Notes under the pieces: generated by a model
Database searches by the model: none
Told to the model about the DNA's origin: nothing
The model's input: only the letters and a program-made list of their open reading frames with translations
NCBI GenBank assembly: GCA_023269455.1
Contig: JAHFTG010000004.1
Span: 1-22,095, forward strand
Source of the DNA: Opitutaceae bacterium
Lineage (GTDB): Bacteria; Verrucomicrobiota; Verrucomicrobiia; Opitutales; Opitutaceae
Direction of reading: 5' to 3'
DNA length: 22,095 bases
In this document: positions 15,433 through 22,095 of the stretch, piece by piece
How positions within the stretch are numbered: position 1 is the stretch's first letter
Layout of the letters: each line of letters opens with the position of its first letter
Made by a program: the position numbers and the translations under genes

Positions 15433-15538
15433 TTCATGTATGCGGATGACGTATCGGAAAATATTATGCGAGGCTTGGAATTTGAGCGTGACGGGCGCAT
15501 GACGATGCTCAATGTTCAGACGACTCCCACCCCTAAGC
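15433..15538. promoter_or_regulatory. Divergent intergenic region, likely promoters for the Nudix gene and the pilus-type operon
   Basis: This 106-bp gap between two divergent starts must hold or adjoin both promoters. A short AT-rich island (AAAATATTAT, 15458-15467) offers TATTAT on the plus strand and CATAAT on the minus strand as possible -10 elements. Neither has a good -35 at the normal distance. The location is inferred from gene layout more than from sequence. Confidence 0.3.
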
Positions 15539-16171
15539 ATGAAACCCCTGACATGTCGTGCCCTCTTGTGTATGGTTGCCTTCGGCCTAGCCGCCGTCGC
15601 GCCTTCCTTTGCCCAGACCTCGCCGCTTCCTCCCGTCGAGGTGGCCAGCGTCAAGTTCAACTCCATCCGTGCGGGTTCCGGCGCGTGGTATGAGACCGAG
15701 GTAGAAATCCAAGCCCGTCCCGGCGCGGGCGCGGACAACAAGCAGTTCATCAACCGCGTCAAGGTAACGCTCAGTCTGGGCGTGTTCAGCGTGAAGGCGC
15801 CCGCAGGTTCCAAGATCCCCGATACTTATTACCGTGCATCCGCCGAGGCGGTCGCCATCGAGGCCACCTCCGGCAAGACGGCCTTTCGTTTTTATCTGCC
15901 CCCTGAGATCGTGAAGCGCGATCAGATCACGGGCGACCAGAAGTTCTACCTCGTCGAGCTTTTTGTGGACGGCAAGGCGCTGCCCCTTACCAAGAATCAC
16001 TTCCCGATAGCGACTTTTCCCAAGCCGGAGATCGTGGAAAGTTTTCGCTCCAAGGTTTCCGGTGAGGCTGGTGCGAACGATGGCATTCTGCTGCCTCAAT
16101 ACATGACTCCGTTTGCCTTCAGTGGATCCCTCCCGACGCCTTCATTTATTCGCGTTGAAAGCACGCACTGA
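15539..16171 (+). CDS. Secreted protein in the position of Amuc_1102, first gene of the pilus-type operon
   Basis: This 210-aa protein has a clear Sec signal peptide (MKPLTCRALLCMVAFGLAAV, ending near FAQ at about 28). The mature part is beta-rich, with patterns such as VEVASVKFNSI, WYETEVEIQARP and FINRVKVTLSLGVF, suggesting an immunoglobulin-like or similar sandwich. No catalytic motif is seen. The ATG at 15539 starts the signal peptide; an earlier in-frame start at 15512 would put nine extra residues before it. It is the first gene of a five-gene run whose order (secreted protein, PilM-like, membrane protein, membrane protein, secretin) equals Amuc_1102 to Amuc_1098 in Akkermansia. The functional link is by position and architecture. 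A periplasmic or surface role next to the secretin is likely, but its function is not established. Confidence 0.75.
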   Translation: MKPLTCRALLCMVAFGLAAVAPSFAQTSPLPPVEVASVKFNSIRAGSGAWYETEVEIQARPGAGADNKQFINRVKVTLSLGVFSVKAPAGSKIPDTYYRASAEAVAIEATSGKTAFRFYLPPEIVKRDQITGDQKFYLVELFVDGKALPLTKNHFPIATFPKPEIVESFRSKVSGEAGANDGILLPQYMTPFAFSGSLPTPSFIRVESTH

Positions 16172-16236
16172 TTTGCGCAAGTGGAAATTCTGCTTGCTGC
16201 GCAGTAGCACTTCTGAAATCGACTCCCCTCTACCCT

Positions 16237-17958
16237 ATGTCTTCTTCTCGCGTCCTTGCTGTTGACAGCGGCGCCGGCCATGTCGCTTGCGGCGTATTTG
16301 CTTCCGCCAAAGCCGGTCGGCTCGTGCTGGAGCAATTTGCCCTCGAATCCTTTAATCCCGATGTCGCCTTGGAGGCGCAGTGGGATCAACTGGTTTCCAA
16401 TTCCCTCGGTTCCGTCGTCAAGCGCGCGAACCTCTCTGGTCCGGCCGTCCTTTCCGTGCCCGGTCATCACACGCTCACGAAGTTCGTCAAGACCCCTGCG
16501 GTCGAGAAGTCGAAGCGTGAGAAGGTCGTTCAATTTGAAGCCCAGCAAAACATTCCTTACCCTTTGGATGAGGTTGTATGGGATCACCTCGAAGTCAGCG
16601 ATGATGGCCTCGACCTTGAGGTGATGCTGGCGGCGGTGAAGCTCGATGTGATGGAAGGTCTCTGTGCGGCTGCCGGTGCGGCCGGTGTATCCGTCCGGTC
16701 CGTCTCCCCGTCGGCTCTCGCGCTTTACCGGTCATTCAAATACAACTACCCCGAGGTTTCCGAGGGTGTCGTGGTCGTTAACATCGGCGCCCGTTCCACC
16801 AACCTGCTGTTTATTGATAACAAGCGGTTCTTTGTCCGAACCATCGCACAGGCGGGCAACATCGTTACCCAATCTATCGCCGATGAAATCAAGCAGGACT
16901 TCTCGCACGCGGAGTCCCTCAAGGTTCAGGTTCTAGGCGGCCACAGTGATCTTCCCGAGGCTTCTCCGGGTCGTGCGACGGTGATAAACGCCGCCCATGC
17001 CTTTGCCGCCCGCCTTCATCTCGAAATCACCCGCTCCACGGTCAACTACCGTCGTCAAAGCGGGGCCGAACAGCCCGTGTGCGTTTATGTCACCGGTGGC
17101 GGTTCGCTCATTCCCGACCTTATTCCGACTCTGGCGGAAAAGCTGAAGCTTCGTGTCGAGCGCTTTGATGCATTGCGCAACGTCGATGTATCTCCTGCGG
17201 CGGAAGGTGCCCGGGCCCATGCCGCCGTCCTGGCCGATCTCGTCGGTCTGGCCACGCGCCTTGCCGATAAGAACGAGCCTGCCTTCACCCTGCTGCCGCC
17301 GGTGATGGTCAAGAGCCTCGCGTTTGCCAAACAGCAGCCGCTCTACATCGGCGCGGCCGCCTTGGTGGCCGTCGCCCTAGCGCTCCCGATTTGGAATTTC
17401 AACCAACGTGCGGAGATCGCCACGCAGCAGGCCAAGGTGCTTGAGGCGCAAATACAGCCACTCCGTCAGCTCAAGGACAACGATACCGCCAACCTCGCGA
17501 AAATCGAGGCGACCAAACAAGAGGTCGCGGCCATTCAAAGCCTCGTGGAGTCGAAGTCCAATTGGATCAATTTCTTCACCGATCTCCAGGATCGTCTCGT
17601 CAAGGTCGAAGATGTGTGGCTCGAGAAGCTTCAAGTCTTGCGTCCGAGTGAATCCGCATCGGCCGCCGTTCCTGCCGCCAGTTCCGGTCTTTTTGGCGGT
17701 GCGCCCACTGTGGATGCGACTGCCGGAGCGGCTCCGGTTCCAGTCCTTCGCCTGAATGTCAGCGGTCGCCTGCTCGACAAAAACAACCCGGTTTCCAAGG
17801 TCAGCCAGGATTCCTACAACCGCGTGAAATCGTTGCTCGCGAGCTTCGGCGGCTCCCAATTCATCTCTTCGGTCGAGAAGGAAAACTTTAACCCCAACCA
17901 GCCCGGTATTCTCGGTTTTGACTTCATCCTCGTGGTCAATCCCAAGAAACCGCTCTGA
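16237..17958 (+). CDS. PilM-PilN fusion protein (Amuc_1101 position)
   Basis: This 573-aa protein joins two parts that are separate genes in classical type IV pilus operons. Residues 1-345 form an actin-like PilM/FtsA-fold ATPase domain: the N-terminal phosphate loop LAVDSGAGHVACGVF (7-21), KFVKTPAVEKSKREKVVQFEAQQ with the PilM-type QNIPYPLDEVVWD, VVVNIGARSTNLLFID (178-193) and TGGGSLIPD (286-294). A membrane helix follows at about 369-388, then a coiled coil (about 391-430) and a small periplasmic domain (about 435-573, with FFTDLQDRLVKVEDVWLEKLQVL), the layout of PilN. In known systems cytoplasmic PilM binds the short N-terminus of PilN; here the two are covalently linked. It is followed after 17 bp by the PilO-like gene. 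The start ATG has a C/T-rich leader. Confidence 0.88.
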   Translation: MSSSRVLAVDSGAGHVACGVFASAKAGRLVLEQFALESFNPDVALEAQWDQLVSNSLGSVVKRANLSGPAVLSVPGHHTLTKFVKTPAVEKSKREKVVQFEAQQNIPYPLDEVVWDHLEVSDDGLDLEVMLAAVKLDVMEGLCAAAGAAGVSVRSVSPSALALYRSFKYNYPEVSEGVVVVNIGARSTNLLFIDNKRFFVRTIAQAGNIVTQSIADEIKQDFSHAESLKVQVLGGHSDLPEASPGRATVINAAHAFAARLHLEITRSTVNYRRQSGAEQPVCVYVTGGGSLIPDLIPTLAEKLKLRVERFDALRNVDVSPAAEGARAHAAVLADLVGLATRLADKNEPAFTLLPPVMVKSLAFAKQQPLYIGAAALVAVALALPIWNFNQRAEIATQQAKVLEAQIQPLRQLKDNDTANLAKIEATKQEVAAIQSLVESKSNWINFFTDLQDRLVKVEDVWLEKLQVLRPSESASAAVPAASSGLFGGAPTVDATAGAAPVPVLRLNVSGRLLDKNNPVSKVSQDSYNRVKSLLASFGGSQFISSVEKENFNPNQPGILGFDFILVVNPKKPL

Positions 17959-17975
17959 TCCCTGACCCTCTCCCC

Positions 17976-18992
17976 ATGGCCAGCTTCAAGTCCAACCCCG
18001 TTTTTTATTCCATCCTCATCGTCATCGGCGTAGTCGTCGCTGGCGAGGGCTGGCTCATTTTCGACCGCAATCAGGCGGCAAACAAGAGCCATGCGATTCT
18101 CATGCAAAAGCGTGGTGAACTCACCGCACTTGAGTCCGTGAATCCCTTTCCCAGCAAGGAAAACAAGGCCTCCGTGGAAGCTGATCTCCGTCGCACCCAA
18201 GTCGCTCTTGCGACCATGCGCGAGGAACTCAAAGGCCGCGGTCCCACTGCGGAACAGCTTCGCAGTGCCAAAGTGCCCGCCGAGCCCACGGATATCTTTT
18301 TCGACCTCGCCACTTTCGTGGAAGACTCCCGCAAAAAAGCCAAGCAGGCCGAGGTGAAGATCAAAGCCGACGAACGCTTCGGTTTTTCTGCCTACGCCAA
18401 TGCGGGACCAGATCGCGATTTGATTCCCCAGGTTTTCCGCCAACGCCAGATCGCCCAATACTTGGTTGAAGCCCTTTTTGCCTCTCATGCCACCGAGATG
18501 GTTTCTCTCCAACGTGAACGCCCGCTCACCAAGGATCAGATGGCGATCATCGCTTCGGGCCAGTCCCTGCCTCAGGCGGCTTCCGAATCAAGCACGCCAT
18601 CCACGGATTTGTTTGAAATTGATCCCCGCATTTCCGCCCGCGTGCCGGGATTTGTGAGTGCCTCCGCTTTCCGCCTCACGTTTATCGGCGAAACCGACTC
18701 GCTCCGCACCTTGCTCAATAAACTGGCGGCCTTTGAACTCCCGCTCGTGGTGCGCAGCGTCGAAGTCGAACCGGCCGTCGCTTCGACTTCAGCAGGTTCA
18801 CCCTCTCAGGCGACCGCTGATAGCAACTCGTTGGGGGCCATTTTTGGCAACACGACCAGCACGTCCGCCGGTTCCGCCGAGCCCGTCAAACCCAAGCCTC
18901 TAGTGGAAAAAGTGCTTTCGAAATTTACCGTGACGGTCGAGTTGATCGACCTCGTTCTCCCAACCTCCACTGAAGCCACCCCGACTTCCTGA
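17976..18992 (+). CDS. PilO-like inner-membrane protein in the position of Amuc_1100
   Basis: This 338-aa protein has one N-terminal membrane helix (about 9-29) and a coiled coil (about 35-90). A first alpha/beta region follows (about 95-185, with DIFFDLATFVEDSRKKAKQA and FRQRQIAQYLVEALFAS). A second region (about 228-266, AFRLTFIGETDSLRTLLNKL) is separated from the last strand segment (about 308-330, KFTVTVELIDLV) by a Ser/Thr/Ala-rich linker. This is the architecture of PilO/GspM-type alignment proteins. Recalled features of Akkermansia Amuc_1100 (317 aa), a protein reported to act on host TLR2, match in order: membrane helix, coiled coil, an F-x-x-x-L-x-x-F helix, then two ferredoxin-like halves and a final V-x-V-x-L strand. 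Sequence identity appears low. Function is inferred from position. The next gene begins one base after its stop codon, so translation is probably coupled. Confidence 0.78.
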   Translation: MASFKSNPVFYSILIVIGVVVAGEGWLIFDRNQAANKSHAILMQKRGELTALESVNPFPSKENKASVEADLRRTQVALATMREELKGRGPTAEQLRSAKVPAEPTDIFFDLATFVEDSRKKAKQAEVKIKADERFGFSAYANAGPDRDLIPQVFRQRQIAQYLVEALFASHATEMVSLQRERPLTKDQMAIIASGQSLPQAASESSTPSTDLFEIDPRISARVPGFVSASAFRLTFIGETDSLRTLLNKLAAFELPLVVRSVEVEPAVASTSAGSPSQATADSNSLGAIFGNTTSTSAGSAEPVKPKPLVEKVLSKFTVTVELIDLVLPTSTEATPTS

Positions 18993-18993
18993 T

Positions 18994-19923
18994 ATGGCCG
19001 CCAAATCTCAAGAAAAAATCATTTTTGGTGCCGCACTCCTGGTTTTGCTCGCCTCCGCAGGTTGGCTGGCCTTGCAGCAATCCAAACTAAAAGCCCTGCG
19101 TGCCACGCATGCCACGGGCGTCGCTCCGGCCGCCTATGTGCCTGCGGGTATTGATGCGCCCACCGTCAGCACCAGCACCTGGCCGTCTCCGCCCTCGCAA
19201 ACGCGCGGCGCGGAATGGGTCTATGACGTGTTTACGCCTCCCGAGATTTATTACAACGCGGAGACCAAGCAATTCAGTGTGACTCCTCCCGTGGGTCCAG
19301 ATACCGTCAAGCCCGCCGAGGTGCCATTCGGTCTCGATCTTGTGCAGGTCAAGCAGGACGTTTTCCGTCTCCAGCTTGTCGGGTATGTGGGAAATGCGGG
19401 CGATTATCGCGGAACCTTCGAAAACACGGTCACGGGAGAGACCTTCCTTGCGCGCGCCGGTAAAAAAATACCGGCACTCGATCTTACCGTGCGCACTTTC
19501 GAGGTGAAGCGCACTTTGGTTCCCGCGCCGGACAGCATGCCTATTTATGAAGTGGTGGCAACGGCGGTGGTCGTGGATGACAAGACCGGGGACGAAGTGA
19601 CCTTGAGCAACAAGGAACGTCGCATCAAAGGCACGCCGATCGCCGTGCTCAAGCCGACCGGCAGTGACCAGGTGTTCGAGCAAAAAGCCGGCACTTCATT
19701 CAAGGTGGGCGACGTCACTTACACGGTGAATACGGTCACAGCCGAGCCGGCTGTGGTCGAAGTCACCAAGGAAACGACCGATCCAAAGGTCGCTCCCGTG
19801 ACGAAGCCGCTCACGGTGGTGGCACCGGTGACGGCACCCGCTCCGGCTACAGCCAAGCCCGACCAAACTGCCCCTGCGCCGGCTCCATTTCCTGGACTTA
19901 TGACGCCCGCTGCGGGCACCTAA
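18994..19923 (+). CDS. PilP-like membrane-anchored periplasmic protein (Amuc_1099 position)
   Basis: This 309-aa protein has one N-terminal membrane helix (about 7-26) and a disordered Pro/Ser-rich stretch (about 40-70). The conserved-looking segment EWVYDVFTPPEIYYN (74-88) follows. A beta-rich domain covers about 117-215 (VFRLQLVGYVGNAGDYRGTFE, then GETFLARAGKKIPALDLTV). A shorter second domain lies at about 225-262, and the tail (about 263-309) is Ala/Pro/Thr-rich. A single helix plus a small beta domain that reads a ligand-like strand is the style of PilP, the lipoprotein or membrane protein that links PilNO to the secretin PilQ. No lipobox cysteine is present, so it would be anchored by its helix. 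The assignment comes from architecture and from lying between the PilO-like and secretin genes. Confidence 0.65.
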   Translation: MAAKSQEKIIFGAALLVLLASAGWLALQQSKLKALRATHATGVAPAAYVPAGIDAPTVSTSTWPSPPSQTRGAEWVYDVFTPPEIYYNAETKQFSVTPPVGPDTVKPAEVPFGLDLVQVKQDVFRLQLVGYVGNAGDYRGTFENTVTGETFLARAGKKIPALDLTVRTFEVKRTLVPAPDSMPIYEVVATAVVVDDKTGDEVTLSNKERRIKGTPIAVLKPTGSDQVFEQKAGTSFKVGDVTYTVNTVTAEPAVVEVTKETTDPKVAPVTKPLTVVAPVTAPAPATAKPDQTAPAPAPFPGLMTPAAGT

Positions 19924-19973
19924 TTTTACCATCGCATCCCTTTTCAACATCTACATCTAAGAGCATCCCCTAA

Positions 19974-22095
19974 ATGAAAAAGATAAAGCTCCCCAAAACG
20001 CTCCTTGTCCTGCTGGTTGCCCCGGCATTCTTGGCGCTCGTGTTACCTGCCGGCCGTCTCATGGCGCAAAGCCAGACGGAGACCAAAATCCGCCTGATGG
20101 CCGATGCTCTTCGGGCCCGTGACAGCGGTGATCTTCCTACGGCAAAAAAAGATCTCGAGGAGCTGCTGGCGCTCGCTCCGAACGACGGCACCGTGCAGCG
20201 GTTGCTGGACGGTGTGAATACTTCCCTCGCGTCCCAGACTCCCGCCGCTTCCGTGGCGGTTGCGCCCGTCGCCCCTGCGGAGCCGGTTGAAGTCAGTTTC
20301 CCCAAGCCATCGGCCTCCGCTTCCGTGCTGACGCCCGAGGCGGCCGCTTCCTCCCAAGCTGATATGCTCGCGAAGCAGGAAGACCAACGCATCAAGGGCC
20401 TGATCGCCTCTGCGGACGCGAAGCGTTCCGATGCGCGGAAGCTGGCCAAGGACGGACAGTTTGATGAGGCCGCCGCCACGCTGGATGAAGCGATCAAGTC
20501 GCTTCCCGCCAATCCTGCCACCAATGACGCCTTGGCCAATCTCCAAGCCGAGAAGAATGCCCTGTTGCTTGAGAAAGCGCAGTATCTGCTCAAACAGGGT
20601 GATACGGATGGAGCCCGCAATGCGCTTGATTCCTATCGTGCGGTTTCCGCCAACAATAAAAAGTCGGATAGCTTCTCCAAAAAAATCGATAGCGTGGAGT
20701 TGAATCCATCCTTGCAGCCTATCGAGAAGGTCAACCCCAAGTTCATCGCCGACCAGAAGGAAATCGCCAAGCTACTCGCCAAAGGCCGCAGCCAGTATAT
20801 CGCTGCGGATATCGATGGTGCGCAGGAAACCTTCCGTCTCGTCGAATCCCTCGATGCCAGCAGCGTCGAAGCCAAGAGCTTTCTCGCCCGCATCGCCGCT
20901 GATAAAGCCCGGGTCGGCGTCCTTAATCGTGTGAAAACGGGGGCCGAAATGATTCAGGAAGTCACCAACGCATGGCAGCGTCCCGGCGTTTATATTGATC
21001 GTGGGATTGATTCCACCATCACGGTTGGCACCGCCACCCCGCTCGCCAAAAAACTGGAGAGCATCGTCATCCCAAGCGTAAATTTCCAAGGTGTGGAATT
21101 AAGCAAAGTGGTTAGCACGCTGACCGCCATTTCCGAAGAATACGACAAGAGTGAAGGCCCTTCCAAAGGTGTAAATATCGTCCTGATCGACCCAACCAAT
21201 AAGAATCCGGTTGTCAGCATCACGCTTCGCAATCTGTCGCTTAAGCGTATTTTGGATTTCATCACCGATTCCACTGGCTACCAGTATGACGTTCAGGCGG
21301 ATGCCATCGTCGTGCGTCCGGGCGGTGATACGACTGCCTTGGACACAGCGTTTTTCCCCGTAACCCGCTCCACGGTTATCCGTATGACGGGTGTCGGCAG
21401 CGCCACTGCGGCGACAACTCCGGCGGCCGGCGTAGATCCGTTTGCTGCCGCTCCTGCAGCGGGCGCTGGTGGCGGCGGTGGCGGTGGCAGCGGTGACGCC
21501 CAGTCGTTGCGTGCATTCTTGCAGCAGGCGGGCGTGGATTTTGATGGCACCGCCAAATCGAGTTTGGCCTACGATGGCGCGGCGATCATCGTCACCCAGT
21601 CAACACGTAACATTGAGCGCATTCGTAACATCCTGAACCGTTACAACGACGTTCGTCAGGTTGAGATCGAATCCAAGTTCATGGATGTGCAGCAAGGCGC
21701 GCTTGAGGAACTCGGCGTCAACTGGTCGGCTTCCCATATCGGTGGTAATAATAGCCAACAGTATAAAACGAGTAACTCCTCATTGGCTAACTCATTTAAT
21801 AACACTGGGGCGACGGTATCAGGACAGGTCATCACAAACGGCGTTAAAACAACCGACATTGATAACAGTCCGCCTGCCGTACCAGGATCTGCTTTCCTCG
21901 GGGCATCGTCTGCTAGTGGCTCCTATACTAATGCAAACAATGATTTGGCCGTGATCACGGGAGTTTTGGGGGCCTTGGATGTGAGTGCTACCATTCGCGC
22001 GCTTTCTCAGAAAAATGGCACTGAGTTGCTGAGTGCTCCCAAAGTTACTGTTCTTTCGGGTAATCCGGCCAGTCTAACGGTTGCTCAAGAACTTC
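19974..22095 (+). CDS. PilQ/GspD-type secretin with N-terminal helical repeat region (Amuc_1098 position), cut by the window end
   Basis: The frame is open from the ATG at 19974 to the window edge (707 codons, no stop). A signal peptide covers about residues 1-31. Residues about 38-340 are Ala-rich helical repeats resembling TPRs (for example ARKLAKDGQFDEAAATLDEA and LLKQGDTDGARNALDSY). A secretin N-terminal (STN/N0-like) domain covers about 361-446 (SVNFQGVELSKVVSTL to DAIVVRPG). A Gly-rich linker at about 495-504 and an N1-like domain (about 508-565, with AIIVTQSTRNIERIRNIL) follow. The secretin core begins with VEIESKFMDVQQGALEELGVNW and includes the hallmark LLSAPKVTVLSGNPA before the cut. 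An AT-richer insert lies at about 589-657. The protein should form the outer-membrane pore for a pilus or secretion machine. The long repeat region is unusual for PilQ and may bind peptidoglycan or partner proteins. Confidence 0.88.
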   Translation, partial: MKKIKLPKTLLVLLVAPAFLALVLPAGRLMAQSQTETKIRLMADALRARDSGDLPTAKKDLEELLALAPNDGTVQRLLDGVNTSLASQTPAASVAVAPVAPAEPVEVSFPKPSASASVLTPEAAASSQADMLAKQEDQRIKGLIASADAKRSDARKLAKDGQFDEAAATLDEAIKSLPANPATNDALANLQAEKNALLLEKAQYLLKQGDTDGARNALDSYRAVSANNKKSDSFSKKIDSVELNPSLQPIEKVNPKFIADQKEIAKLLAKGRSQYIAADIDGAQETFRLVESLDASSVEAKSFLARIAADKARVGVLNRVKTGAEMIQEVTNAWQRPGVYIDRGIDSTITVGTATPLAKKLESIVIPSVNFQGVELSKVVSTLTAISEEYDKSEGPSKGVNIVLIDPTNKNPVVSITLRNLSLKRILDFITDSTGYQYDVQADAIVVRPGGDTTALDTAFFPVTRSTVIRMTGVGSATAATTPAAGVDPFAAAPAAGAGGGGGGGSGDAQSLRAFLQQAGVDFDGTAKSSLAYDGAAIIVTQSTRNIERIRNILNRYNDVRQVEIESKFMDVQQGALEELGVNWSASHIGGNNSQQYKTSNSSLANSFNNTGATVSGQVITNGVKTTDIDNSPPAVPGSAFLGASSASGSYTNANNDLAVITGVLGALDVSATIRALSQKNGTELLSAPKVTVLSGNPASLTVAQEL

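Noticed and set aside
15010..15693. Plus-strand frame spanning the Nudix gene and the start of the pilus-type operon
   Set aside because: It crosses two real genes in shadow frames and has no recognisable domain.
1..22095. tRNA, rRNA or integrase/transposase signatures
   Set aside because: Nothing with cloverleaf arms, rRNA-like sequence or recombinase motifs was seen on either strand.

Overview
The window is a stretch of a high-GC bacterial chromosome, most likely from the phylum Verrucomicrobiota and probably an Opitutaceae-type organism. This is inferred from three things. A five-gene block at 15539-22095 has the order and architecture of the Amuc_1102-Amuc_1098 pilus-related cluster of Akkermansia muciniphila. 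A GspB-like protein starts MSLINEALKKAQ. Almost no gene start is preceded by a Shine-Dalgarno sequence; most follow pyrimidine-rich leaders instead. No RNA gene, insertion sequence, integrase or CRISPR array is visible.

Layout. (1) 39-7078 is an exopolysaccharide/envelope region. It holds a WbaP/WcaJ-type polyprenyl-phosphate sugar-1-phosphate transferase (-), a secreted clan GH-A glycosidase-like protein (+), a Wzy/WaaL-type polymerase or ligase (-), a GspB-like membrane protein (-) and a GspA/ExeA-type AAA ATPase (-). The last three probably form one operon. (2) 7308-11215 (+) encodes an FtsB/DivIC-like division protein, a UDPGP-family sugar nucleotidyltransferase and a phosphohexomutase. 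The two enzymes could supply UDP-sugar for the envelope genes next door. (3) A strong bidirectional terminator at 11239-11270 separates that block from the convergent pyruvate dehydrogenase operon pdhA-pdhB-pdhC (14783 to 11293, -); no E3 gene is present. (4) A Nudix hydrolase (15432-14926, -) diverges from the pilus-type operon. (5) 15539 to the window end (+) holds a secreted Amuc_1102-like protein, a PilM-PilN fusion, a PilO-like (Amuc_1100-position) protein, a PilP-like (Amuc_1099-position) protein and a PilQ-like secretin cut by the window edge. Together they look like a complete inner-membrane alignment complex plus outer-membrane secretin.

Two things stand out beyond the genes. First, degenerate 7-bp-period repeat tracts (GAGCTNN and relatives, plus a separate ATTTNNG tract) sit in at least five gene gaps and four times inside the glycosidase gene, where they add peptide segments without breaking the frame. 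Two of the intragenic tracts are inverted relative to each other and bracket an apparent insertion of about 40 residues. Second, the pilus-type operon, with its fused PilM-PilN protein and a secretin carrying a long N-terminal helical repeat region, is the best candidate for a poorly characterised system.
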